From assembly GCF_008831285.2 (NCBI RefSeq), contig NC_045138.2, positions 35,641,115-35,705,114 on the forward strand: a DNA stretch of 64,000 bases, given 5' to 3'. This document shows, piece by piece, positions 49,999-64,000 of the stretch. A program made the position numbers and the translations under genes. The notes beneath the pieces were generated by a model. It made no database searches. It was not told the DNA's origin and worked only from the letters and a program-made list of their open reading frames with translations. The stretch is from Nymphaea colorata. Lineage: Eukaryota; Streptophyta; Magnoliopsida; Nymphaeales; Nymphaeaceae. Numbering within the stretch: the first letter of the stretch is position 1; each line of letters starts with the position of its first letter.

Positions 49999-50098
49999 AT
50001 ATGTGTCGTGATCCTTCACCTGTGTTTACTTCTTCTGACAGGGTTTCCTGGACTTCGCAAACAGGAATCTCAAGCTAAGGGAACAGGAAAAATCATGA
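47025..50098 (+). CDS. YqgF/RuvX-like RNase H-fold nuclease, copy 2 (complete)
   Basis: Six exons, 47025-47173, 48271-48328, 49554-49625, 49697-49792, 49867-49956 and 50042-50098, join in frame to 173 aa, normal for the family. The three acidic catalytic positions are present: D28 in LLGLDVGSRYVGLAISD, E120 in YTYWDERFTSK and D146 in VIDKFAAVAIL. AGLVIGCPYNFMGSE in exon 3 is the conserved strand after the first helix. Bacterial YqgF trims pre-16S rRNA and was proposed to resolve Holliday junctions. The role in plants is unsettled, and no clear transit peptide is visible. Intron 5 begins with a CT microsatellite (49957-49994). The start follows an acceptor TTTTTACAG, so a leader intron is likely. 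It converges with SQD1. Confidence 0.92.
48346..48425. repeat. CT, TG and CA microsatellite cluster in YqgF-like intron 2
   Basis: A CT tract is followed by (TG)n, a short spacer (AGTATATACAGG) and (CA)n. The TG and CA arms are complementary and can form a hairpin. Copy 1 (16170-16245) differs here by small losses. Confidence 0.9.
49957..49994. repeat. (TC)n microsatellite at the start of YqgF-like intron 5
   Basis: About 19 CT dinucleotides directly follow the donor GT. The copy 1 counterpart is inside the N gap, and this tract may have contributed to the assembly break. Confidence 0.95.
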
Positions 50099-51315
50099 TG
50101 TACTGGTTTTTGTACGACAGCTTGGCCTAGCATTGGATGGTGGTTGTCCTAAAGCATCAATTTCTCACTGTTTATATTATTACCAGGCAATACACGCCCC
50201 AGTTTCTGTTGCTGCTTTATTTCTTTCAAAGGTGTCTTGATGCCCATGTGATAATCGCGACGTTATTCCTCGTCTACATAGAACGATAGGTTTCAAGAAA
50301 TTGAACGGTGCTCAATAGCTATAACCGGCTATGTTAAGTAGACCTGTTCAGCTAAGCTAATCAAACTTTCTCCCGGACATTGCCAATGCATTGTGGTCGC
50401 CGTTTAGAGTTGGAACCATGCAGCATTAAGAATGGTAGCTTGCTGAAGAAAGTAGAAACAGAAAAAAGTTCGTGTAAAACATCGATAACTAGGCCTGCAA
50501 AGTAAAAGGCATATAACTGAGCAATTTGCCATCTCTTGGCCTCTCCATACGTGAACACGCAAGTGAGCTAAAGACCCATCTAGTAACCATGTCAGACTCG
50601 AGGATCATGGTAAGGACAAACCAGCAAGTGTTTACAGAGGCAGAAATGAGCACCATTTCGCAAGCCCATCAATCTCACTTAGGCCAAGTATCGATTAGTT
50701 AATTCTCCATGGTATACGCCCACTGGGGTACTCTTACTGTCTTACACCTCAAAATCGAGTGAAGAGACTGGGAGCTATTCTCGACTCTTCATCACTCGTT
50801 TTGAGAAAAAAAATCGTAAAGCAGTGATGTCTTAAGACTTTCTGTGCCATGTGTTTGATTGCCTTTATAGAGAAGGGTTTCTAGTTCCTAATTTATATTA
50901 ACCATCTTTCGGCAACGGCCAAAGAAAGTAAAATTCAAAGCACATTCCACAAGTTCAGATAAAGAAACCATCGAAACGATTTACTCTCTTTTTCCCATCT
51001 TCTTGTCTGGCTAGACTGACAATCCTACAAAGTCAACTAAAATCTCATTGAACTTGCTTTTTTTTTCTTCCGTATGTAAGAAGGTTTCTCAATGTTACAG
51101 GCACAAAAGCATAAGCACGGAAGCAAAAGACTACAATATGGGAGAGAAGAAAAACAGCATTTTCATTATCCAAGCGGAAGTTGCGAAACAGTTTTTTTGG
51201 ACTCTCTTACGATAGAAAGCATGGCAGGATATCATACACACACAAACTATGCATGTCAACTTCTCACTGTTGACAAATTATTTTTCCCCGTCAGTGAAGC
51301 ATGAGTTTACTGGCT
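50099..51315. other. Convergent spacer between YqgF-like and SQD1, copy 2
   Basis: Probable 3' UTRs of both convergent genes. No further gene is supported. Homology to copy 1 resumes at about 50368, after the gap. Confidence 0.5.
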
Positions 51316-54535
<3,220 letters not shown>

Positions 54536-54705
54536 TTGTTTGGATGGTTTGAAAAATTGGTTAACACACCGGGAGCGAAAAAATTATCCCCTCAAACTAT
54601 TTAATATAAAAAACAGTTTTTATCTGTCCACCCAAATACGAAAATTAAAAAAATTAATTCTACAGAACCAAGTTTTTCGAAAAATCGTGTTATCCAAACG
54701 CTACC
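54536..54705. mobile_element. Small MITE-like element, copy 2
   Basis: The ends TTTGTTTGGATGG and TTATCCAAACGCTACC are imperfect inverted repeats around an AT-rich non-coding core. Here the left end reads GTTTGG where copy 1 has TTTTGG. Confidence 0.45.
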
Positions 54706-55228
54706 TTCTAAATATCACAAAAGCTCAGCCTCCCGCCCATTTTTAACTAGATATTGTATTTTGAGCAAGGAGATTGATTCACTTGCTAAGAGTGTAAAAA
54801 AAATAATTTGGATTTGAATCAGCGGAGCGCGTCAGATATTAAAATCGAGCTTCGAAAGACATGCAAAACTTGGAAACTTTACCAAAGGATCTACACCTTT
54901 TTACCTATTGATTGAGGGTTTATGATTCCAACTCCAAACTTACTTTTTCCCGAGGCTGAAGTTGGTTATTTCTCCAATTTTTACTCTTCTTTGGTTGGTA
55001 AGATTTAGTTTATAGAGTTACAGAAATCACGAAAAAGATAGACCTAGTAAAGAGATATTCGAATATTCCTTTTCACTCGTTGCTTTGACACGGATGATTC
55101 CGGGAAGATGCCTTTCCTTCTTCAGATGCTAAAACCTCCATCTCACATATACTAATATATATGTGTGTGAGTTCAATTCAATCTTGCCGGCTGTCAGAAG
55201 TTTATTGGATGTTCTTGGATGACTAAGG

Positions 55229-56059
55229 CAGCGTTTGGATGAACTCCTTTAAAAAATGAAGTTTATTAAAATTTGGTTTTGAGAGAAAAAAAAGATATTT
55301 TTCTAAAAACTTGGTTTTAGTATTTGGGCAACCAAGTTTCACCTTTTAAAACCAAGTTCTTGTTTGAATGACCAAAAATGGGCTTCGGAAGTTCTCTTAA
55401 AAAATGAATTTAAGTTGAATGGTAGTTGAGAAACAGTTAGTTAAGTCTACGGTTAATGAAAATTGCATACTTGTTGGAGGTGGAAACTGTACAGAAAGAG
55501 AAAGAGCTAGAACTGAAACATGTTTATCGATTTTCATCCGAAAGTTGTGGTCTACGAACATGAAAAGACATGGAACACATCCACATGGAACTGAGAAGAA
55601 ACACACGTTGGATGAAGGTGGCATGAATTCAATGTTTAAATTTATAATCAAAAGAGAAAAATGCAATCACTGTACACTAGTGCTTTAACGGCCACAACTT
55701 TGTTAAATCCAGCTGCCACAAACTAACACACAGGGTAATGAGTATGAACACTAATTAGAGTTATGTACAAGGATCGCACCATTTGGTATGCATAAATTTT
55801 TTGAAGACCCTTCATGACAGAACAGTAACAAATGGTATCCAAATGGTTAAGGTAGCTTTGGGGTATTCATGGACGAATTTTGAGAGAGAGCAGAGAATGG
55901 TGGCGTTGGAGAAGACGTATTTTATTCTAGTATTCCCATCCACCCAAAAAAAAAAAAACCTGGATGAAATCAGGTTTTCACGAAACTGCACTCCTTGCCA
56001 AAACGGTGTTTTAAAGGTAAAAAGCCGTTTTTCATTTTTGAGCATGCATCCAAACACAG
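55229..56059. mobile_element. Non-autonomous DNA transposon-like element, copy 2
   Basis: Same element as 21312-22141: inverted ends CAGCGTTTGGATG and CATCCAAACACAG and no transposase. It is shared by both blocks, so the insertion predates the duplication. Confidence 0.4.
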
Positions 56060-56070
56060 AGTAAAATTTC

Positions 56071-56520
56071 AGAAAGTGTTTATGAAAAACAGTGAGTAAA
56101 TTGACATTAACCATAGTTCATCATGCAACAACAGTTCGTGGTGGTTTAGCTACGATTTATGATCATTTTAGTGACACTTTTTAAAATTTTGGCCATCCCA
56201 CACATGACTGCTTTGGCTTTTCCTACGTATAAGACACGCCTTGTAACACTTTGAATTTTGTGCCGTTTAAGAAAGTGTTGGCTAAACTTTAAAAAAGTGT
56301 TGCTAAAATCAGTGGCTGAGTTAACATTGACTGTAGTTTATGATACATGGACGGCTTGTGGTGGTTTTAGCTACAATTGATAGTCATTTTAACGATACTT
56401 CTACAAATTTTAATCATCACACAACTATGTGACGCATGATATCATTTACTTATCCTATACGTATTATATTCTAGCAATATGAATTTTGTGCAATTAAGTA
56501 AAAACCGCCACAATAATTAA
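56071..56520. repeat. Imperfect ~200-230 bp tandem duplication, copy 2
   Basis: Counterpart of 22153-22600 with the same two diverged units. Confidence 0.7.
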
Positions 56521-58658
56521 TATAGTTTCAGTTGATGTGGTATACTTCACAACTGAATTTTTCTACCCTTCAGTAAAAAGCACAGTTGTCAACAGCAAAA
56601 ACAAAAAAACTAACAATTACTCTTTTCAACTACTTAAAGAGATTGTTCGGGTTTTTAGACAGCGATATGAAAAGCAAGTAAAATGAATTGACAAAAGTAC
56701 AAGGTCAGTGCTTTTCAAACCAAGTTCATTTTTCATTTATATTCTTCTTCTGTATAAGCAACGCCTTTCCAATATGCATTTAAAAATGCCATACACACCC
56801 TTAAGTAGGAAGATGCAAAATAAAAATAAAAAAAAAAAAAAAAATCTTCTTGTTTTGTACTTTCCTCTATTACATGGGAGTTTGATCTTGTTTTCTACTG
56901 CAAAATCAAGGTTTTGTTAGAGTTCCCAACAAAGTTGGGCATCCAAATCATTTGTGTGGATTGTAGGTAGAAATAGAACTTAATTATAGCTTAGGATTTC
57001 CACACAGAATCTTATTGTTTCTCATTTCCAACCCACATTTGGAATTTCTTATAGATGTGTAGCTTTATTGCAAACTGCTTTACCAACACTTCCGTTCACT
57101 CTGAATTTAATTAAAGGAGCTCCGTAGTCAAGGGTCTCAAAGACTATAAATGCTGCCATACATGCATGGCTACTAGCAGGTTTTTACCATGCTGATGATG
57201 CCTGTTCAAACCGAAGCAACAAATATTATTTTTGGGTCTTAAAGCATGCCATGTGTAACTCCTTTGATCTTGCGCTATTGGATCCGGTCTACATGGCGTG
57301 GCTTGCTTGGTTTCTCAAATCTCATGTCACCCAAATTAGTTTGAAGTGTTGTGGGGTGGACATGAAAATGGTCATCGACCGCTCGGTTTCCTTTTTATGT
57401 CTCACTTTTCCTGTCTCTCTCTTCTCCCCACCGATCGCTTTCTTGGCTCACCTTGAATCTCTAACGGCAAATTCAAGGTGTAGTAAACAATCTTAGCTAA
57501 TTGGTATGTAGGTTAAAAAATGAGCTAGATTGATAAAAGTTACAATCAAATTCAAAATGTGTATTCACATTTTGTTTTATATGTTTGTAAACCTTTGGGT
57601 TCCAAGCAATTAGTTTCCAAGCGCTTGCTATAACATTGCACCTCAAATTTTGATAAACAATATTCTTTCATCAACTCAAACATTTCTCTTTATGTGACGT
57701 ACGCGTATTAACCCGATGCGTGTGTGCATCACGGCCCGCACTTTTATTAGAAAAACCGTTTCTTACAATTATAAGTAAAGTTGAACGCGAAAGGAGAAAT
57801 AAACCTTAGAAAGATATGAGAAGTATTTATTACTCAAATTTTCATGCCACGCTCGCTCGCTCGCTCGCTTGCTTTTTTTGTGCGCGCTCTCTCTCTTTCT
57901 CTATCTTGTAAAGGAAAGAAAAAATGGAGCAAACCCGAAGGCCGTTACGTCGTGGGTGGTGAAATGACGGCAGGGAAAACAAAATCCCCACCCGTCTCTC
58001 TCTCTCTCTCTCTCTCTGCGCTTCTCAGTTTTCCTCTTTCTAATCTAGGTAAACCCATCTTGTTGATTTCTTTCTGTTCTTTCCAATTCGATTTTCCTCG
58101 ATTGTTTTTTTTTCTTGGAAACATTTCACCGAAGATGTGTAACAGCGTTCATTCCTCCCCCTTTCGAACGAGTTTCGTTTTCTTTTTAATTTATTCTCGT
58201 TGCTCGTTTTGATTTGTTTAGGTTTGAATTGTGATTCATCGGTTTTGGGTACATTAATTTCCTCTCTAACATTTTGGTTCTGCAGGTCTTCCTGGGTGCT
58301 GAAAGTTTAGGTCGCAGTGGATCTGCATTTTTTATGGAATTGTGATGTGGGTTTTGGGGTTCGAGATTTTCGTTCTTCGTGATGCTCTGAATGAGGATGG
58401 TGGTCCGAGAAGTGGGCTCTAGCGGTATCTGCTCGTGTCCTTTGATTAGGGTTTTTTTAGGTGCAATTGCTCTCTCTTGATGGGATCGAGGACGATTAAG
58501 GTCATGGTTGTTTTCAATTGTGCTAGTCAGGTCAGATTCGAGTGAAGAGCATTAGAATTATCGTTCCTGAGTATGTTGGATGTTTCGATTTGAGAGTTTG
58601 AGCATTTCTTTCTGTTTTCTGAGCATTTCTTTCTGTTTTCTTGACTTCTCCATTACTT
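56521..58658 (+). other. Intergenic DNA and SEC16-like leader, copy 2
   Basis: Matches 22601-24740: CGCT repeat near 57852-57870, CT microsatellite near 57994-58017 and a leader intron ending at TTCTGCAG near 58285. No other gene is seen. Confidence 0.45.
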
Positions 58659-58899
58659 ATGGAGGATCAGACGGATGAAGATTTCTTTGACAAGCCTGTG
58701 GATGACGAGCTCCTGCAGCTGAGTTACACGAGTGTAATGATTCTGATGGGATCAACGATGGGCCCCCTGCTGACACTTCTCTAGCGAACCTTTTTTTGAG
58801 TGAATCGGAGAACCATTCAGAAGTTCAGGTGGACGTCGCTGTTGCCGGAAAGTTTCTGCATGCTCATGCAGGCAGGAAGCTTGTCCTCTCTGCTGCACG
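58659..58899 (+). pseudogene. SEC16/MAIGO5-like N-terminal fragment, frameshifted, copy 2
   Basis: Identical coding remnant to 24741-24981, with MEDQTDEDFFDK then loss of frame and an early stop, and the same donor-like end. Sharing of the frameshift by both blocks shows it is a feature of the genome. An intact SEC16 gene is expected elsewhere. An alternative is that an unrecognised small intron bridges the shift, but no good GT-AG pair was found in the ~40 bases involved. Confidence 0.55.
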
Positions 58900-60016
58900 G
58901 TAATTTTGTTCGTTCAGTCTGATCCTGTTAACTTGGCAACTCATTATCTTTTTCTTTTCTTTTTCCGTTTTTTTTTCTCTTTCACTGTCTATGTGGTCAT
59001 TCGTTGGTTGAAGCACTTCTGGAGTCATGGATGGATGCATTTAAATTTCTTGGTCTGTAATGTGGTGAGGAATTAATGGATCTGACAAGAGGTGTGTTTC
59101 TGCATCTTGGGAGGAAGAGTGCAGAAGGGATGTGGAGAAATGGAATAATGGTCAGGCTACTATGTATGAGGCCAATTTTTGATGTCTAACTTACCGTGTA
59201 GGAGGCCTGTCTTTGCAACTAATATTTTGATTCTGGAATTATATGCTTATTATTAAATCAAAATTCTGAAATTATGATTCTATCCTAAGGGGTAGAATTA
59301 TAATTCCGGGTTTTGTTTATGTTTGAGAAGTAACTCATGCATTTTATTTGTTCTTTAGTTATAATTTGATAGCCGTATTTTTTTATTGAAATTTCAATTT
59401 TATTATTATGTTTCACAACTCATAATGCAATTATTGGTTCCTTTTTTTCTTTTTGGACTCTTTAATGCGTCTAGTCCTCCTCCTAGTTGTGGGACTACAA
59501 ATTAAACTTTTGAAGAGAGAGCAATTCGTAATATTTTTAGTGCCGTACAACAGGCACTGGGGTTTAAAATGTTAGAGGGATATTGATTTTAAAATGAAAG
59601 AGAATTTGATTAGTAAGAGGAATTTTTATAGCCCACAACGGATGACCAGAGTAGCCTCTCAAGATGAAACGTAGAAGACATCTGTTTTTTTGGGTCTGGT
59701 ATTCTTGTATATTCAAACTGTGATGATGGCATTGTTGGCGCTTCACAAAGCTACGGACCAGGGATTTAAAAGCACTTGTTTAGTCAAAGTAAGTTCAATA
59801 AATTCATTAACCTCTATGATTTTTAAGCTACATTTACTAACTTTAATAACTTTCAATAAATTCAAACTTCACCGATTTTATCTAATTCTACCATGCGGCT
59901 GAGAAAAGAAGTATACTATGAAATGGAAAAATGAAAAAAAAGATACAGACGTTAATTGGGAGACAGGCGTAGGTAGGCGCACTTGAGGTGCACATCTCGG
60001 CCGTTGAGGTGTGCGT
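58900..60016. other. CACTA flank, copy 2
   Basis: Matches 24982-26099. The 59307-60016 part is the segment present three times in the window. Confidence 0.75.
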
Positions 60017-60277
60017 CACTAGAACTAGTACATACATGCGGGTGTGCGAAAGGGTAACGGAACGTATAGCGGTGGCAGGGATCACCGTTATAGATTTATA
60101 GCGGTGAAACTTGTGGCGGTGGCTAGATTCACCGGTATAAGAGGCTTTTAGCGGCGGCGCATAGCCCCGCTATAAGTGTATAGGCGGCGAAACGAGTCCC
60201 CGTTATAGTTCTACAGCGGTACTGTTTCTCACCGGTATAGTCTTATACCGGTTGTTTTCATCCCCGCTATACGTTAT
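60017..60277 (+). mobile_element. CACTA transposon left end with subterminal array, copy 2
   Basis: CACTAGAAC at 60017 is followed by the same alternating TATAGCGGTG/CACCGTTATA array as at 26100. No transposase is present. Confidence 0.68.
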
Positions 60278-61304
60278 CATTAAAGAAACACAAACAAAAT
60301 TTACGTCCCTCAAGAGTACATATTAATCTCATCCTCCCACTAATGCTGGTTATTTGCATCTGCAAGTTCTTTTTTAGTTTTTAGAAATTGGAGAACATTT
60401 ATTTTAAGAATGTACTTGTTTTTATATGTGCATACTAAAGGAATGAAACTCACTAACTTAGTTGTCCTGCCTAAGCTAACTCATGTGTGTGTAACATAAC
60501 ACCCTCTATGTGGGAAGCAGACTAAACTACTCTTATGTTGATAATATTCAGAACAAAATATTTGGCTTAAAAACGAAACTCCATTCCCTAGCACCAGTGG
60601 TCTTGGTACGTATCTTTTTGGATATGAATCATAGTACAGATGGATCGAGATATGCCAAACCAGGCATTTGAGTTATACAGTGTCTGAAACATCAAAATAT
60701 GTTGATTTTTTTTTTAAAAAAAAAATTGGCCTTCGAACATTTTTTTTATTTCTAAAACTAATAACACAACGTGTGTTGTAAAATATGTAGGATTTTGTAT
60801 GGTTCTTCGTTATGTGGCGTATGATTGTGCTACAAAAGTCTTCTGTTAAGTATTAGTTCGTGTCTGCGCGTTCAAACTTTTTTTTTCCGTTTTGGGTTAT
60901 GACTTTCCACCAACATCCGAAAGGAAGGATAACAACAGTCCAGTTGTCTACCTTATTCATACACATAGAAAGCATTGAAGCAAATGTAATTCAAAAACGG
61001 AAAGCCTGCGAAACATTCTCCATCGAGCGGTCTCTCGTTAATAAAAAGAATTGATAATACCGTTTCACCCTCTTTCCTTTTTTGTGCTTCTCCCCTTTTC
61101 CATCTTCCTTTTTCTTCCTTTTTCTGCTACTCCCCCTTTCCCTCTTCCGCTTTCTTCCCTTTTCCCTCTTCTGCTTTCTCCCTTTTTCTGCTTCTCCCCT
61201 TTTCCCTCTTCCTCTTTCTACCGCCGGTGGATCGGTCGGCGTCGTTCAGATCCTCGGATGCACCTTCGGCCCTTTCTGTTTTTTCTCTCTCTCTCTCCTG
61301 CCAG
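60278..61304 (+). other. AT-rich interior and pyrimidine-rich leader, copy 2
   Basis: Matches 26361-27388. No supportable gene is present. Confidence 0.45.
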
Positions 61305-61477
61305 TCCGTTGTGGAGTCGGTCGGCAACCATTGGAACTCGGTCTCCAGCGGTGGCTCCGTGGTCTTTCAGGAGGCAAATAATCCGGATTCAGATGGTGTG
61401 CTCATGGATTCATCCTTGCAGCCTGCCGGCTTCGGCCTCTCGCCGTCTATGGCACCGGACTGGGGCCACGCTTTAAT
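61305..61477 (+). other. Unassigned exon-like segment, copy 2
   Basis: Identical to 27389-27561: acceptor, 57 open codons and donor TTTAAT|GTGAGT. Confidence 0.4.
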
Positions 61478-64000
61478 GTGAGTGTTCGCATCAGCGGAAC
61501 CATGATTTTCTGTTGTCTGACTCCTGGTTCGTATTTGAATTTTAATGTTCAATTTCATCGTTTTATTTGTCCACGTTCAGTTTAGTTTCCAATGGGCGAT
61601 GATCAGAGATTATTATGGTTATTCATAATCTGATGTCATTAGTCGATGATAATTGCAGAGTCATGGGAAAAATCAGCTGTTCATGAGTTTACTAATTTTA
61701 TTATCTACTCTAATTGTGCACAATGGGTGGTTGCATTATTTTTAGATAAATTTTGCGGTTTCACAGGCATATGTAGCTTGAATCTTTGTAGTTCCTAATT
61801 ATTGTATAGAATTTTGATTTATGATTGCTGTTTTAATTGAAAAAGAACAAGAAAAAATTGCTGTGAGGAACAGGCTGTTTTCGATCATTTTCTTATTTTT
61901 ATGTCATTGATATAGCTGTCTAGAGGCAGGACCCGTAGATGGATTTGTATAGCTTAACCACATGAAAAATCGATAGTTTTTCTCATCATCCTATGACTTT
62001 GGACCTTCAGCAACGGTTAATTGATCATGAGATTTGTATGGTGTCTGTAATCTCAAGGCTTCTTTACTTCACCTTTTAGTTTGCGGGTAAGTACTAAAAA
62101 GTAAAACTACTAAATTGCATCAGGGCTTGTCCTGAATTTAGGGGTTGCGAGGAAGCCAGAAGTCAGCCCGAATTTCGACCTTCAGTTTCAGGAATAGATT
62201 GAATAGAAAATCTTAGAAAATTGTCATTGTTGTTTGATTGAATTTTCAGAACTATCCTTAAAACTTTGGACAAGATGAATGCTCGGTGATATCCTCTAAT
62301 TAAAAAACAGCTTAATCTTGAACATCAGAGATGAATATGTTCTCTTCCTACTTTCTCCTTACGTTTATCTTGCTCTATTGTGATATAATAAGCTGGCTCA
62401 GCAAACACTAGTGAGGGGATTTAGGTGATATTGCCTTCCAAGAGGGGATTTAAGATCTCTGGTCATTTAGAGCATATAATCAGAAATACGTGAGGCTAGA
62501 GAGTGTAGGCGTATAATCAACTAAGGAACGAGCTGATATTCGTACATTCGTTTGACTGATTGCAGTAGATGAAATGCAATAAAGGTGTCTAAGTTGGTGC
62601 AATGCGGTTCTTAGATTAAAAAATTTGTGCTTGCTGGTTGTCATCTAGCATTCTCACTTTTGAGCAACATTGAAATTGCAGGAAGGAGGAGCCTCTATGA
62701 AACCAGTGAGGACAACTTCTTTTCAGCAGTCATGCCAAACTTCAGCATGTCTCAGTAATTTTCTTTCTCTTATACCTGATTGTTTAAGAATACTTATCGA
62801 CACTCCCACCCAAATGACAGGCTGAAAAATGATTTTCCATTTTCAGAACCTATTGTCAAACATGCGTTTGCTTTTTATTATTACAGTCACTATTTTCTTC
62901 TTGTGTTTTTGTCGTTGTCTTCTCTATGCAAAATTTGGTCATGATATGAGGAATTTTTTTAGGGGTGAAAATATTTTGAGCAATCTTGCAACTCGTGCTT
63001 GTGGTTGGTGCTCACTTTTATTTTGGTGGACTATTCTTTAGCATTGTCACACCCTCACTTCTAAGGGCTCTTTTCTTTCCAAACTTACAGTTGCTTTTGA
63101 AGTATATGTTCCTACCTTGCTGTTATCTTTTTTTGTCAACTGATTAGGCCAACTACTCCAAAGCTTACTTTTGGGGAAAAAAAACCTTTTCGTTCCAACT
63201 ATTTGTGGAACCCTTGTTCACTAAGAAGCCCATATGTACCAAGGACTTGTAGCCTCTAGGCTTTTCCTTTTTTGTAGAGGACCTTATAGGAGAGTGTGAT
63301 GGAGCCTACTCTTTTACATCCCTCCAAAACCCATTACACGGGTCACTCCAGTTTCACAAACACCCTATCTATGGGGAAAAGAGAGACTCCTTATCTGGAC
63401 AATGTATCATTTGATGTCGGCAGTTTTCCAAAAGTTTTTAGCCCTATATTTGTTCAAAAGGACTTTCGTGCACAATGGTATACCTTCTTTTTTTCTTAAG
63501 TATTTTTTTAAGGAGAAGGATGAAGTTTGAAGCTTTTGTTGTCAGTCAACGAGAGGTAAAACTGGAAAGATCCTCGATATGAGCAGTGTGGGAGAATCTG
63601 ATGACACTGAGGAAGTCAAAGATTAGAAAAAGCTATTAGCCTTAGCAATCAAACATCTGCAAGGGTTTAGCAGGAGAATGCTATGAGAATGAAGCCCTAG
63701 CGTCCTGTAAAATCTTGGCAGGTAGCAAAATGAGAGTTGAGGGTGAGCTCGGGGCAAGTGTAGTCGTTCCTCTGGGTCAATACGTGAGAGTACTGAGAAG
63801 GCGCATAGCTGATTTGCGTCTCTCTTGCGAAATCATGTGACCTATGAACTTTTGTCTAGTCGTGGCCTGAAGCCTTCTGAACTCGAGCAAGTAAGTCCGA
63901 GGGGTGTTCTACACCTGGTACCCTAAGGCCAACTGGTCTGGGAGCTGCCGGCCCAAAGCTCGCTACACGGGTTCAGTAGAAAGCCCAATAGGCACGATAT
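61478..64000. other. Intergenic DNA to the window end, copy 2
   Basis: Matches 27562-30085. No gene is supported. Confidence 0.4.

Overview
The window is nuclear DNA of a flowering plant. Genes have GT-AG introns and CT-rich 5' leaders, and plant microsatellites and DNA-transposon ends are present. One gene encodes a chloroplast-targeted UDP-sulfoquinovose synthase (SQD1) and another a group A (ABI5/AREB-type) bZIP factor. I cannot fix the species. No tRNA, rRNA or CRISPR array was seen, and large parts are AT-rich intergenic sequence.

Layout. 1-7142 is a single-copy left flank with few supportable genes: an unrecognised 164-aa minus-strand ORF, a short presequence-like ORF, a possible SINE and microsatellites. 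7143-30085 is a ~23 kb block, and a near-identical second copy fills 39314-64000, running off the window end. Each copy carries, in order, an AREB/ABI5-like bZIP (+), an SSN2/SWS1-like SWIM zinc-finger protein (+), a YqgF/RuvX-like nuclease (+), SQD1 (-), two MITE-like elements, the 5' end of a SEC16-like gene that looks dead (+), a CACTA-type transposon end, and an unassigned exon-like segment. 30086-38605 lies between the copies. It holds a diverged ~1.5-2 kb tandem duplication, exon-like fragments of an unrecognised gene and a minisatellite. 38606-39313 is a third, more diverged copy of the ~0.7 kb that flanks the CACTA end. It stops exactly at the CACTA terminus and joins directly to the second block.

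The two blocks differ mainly by one-base indels and very few substitutions. Block 1 contains a 100-N gap that removes YqgF exons 3-6. It also has six one-base deletions that break SQD1, and its small indels cluster around the gap. Block 2 is intact: bZIP 336 aa, SSN2-like 133 aa, YqgF-like 173 aa, SQD1 477 aa. The simplest readings are an unpurged second haplotype (false duplication) or a very recent tandem segmental duplication. Sequence alone cannot decide between them, so the block 2 models should be used as reference.

Function. The bZIP is expected to act in ABA-responsive transcription. The SSN2-like protein belongs to the SWS1/Shu-type homologous-recombination regulators. The YqgF-like protein is an RNase H-fold nuclease, and SQD1 makes UDP-sulfoquinovose for thylakoid sulfolipid. 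They do not form an obvious pathway. The only suggestive neighbourhood is the head-to-tail pair of two nucleic-acid-processing genes, SSN2-like and YqgF-like.
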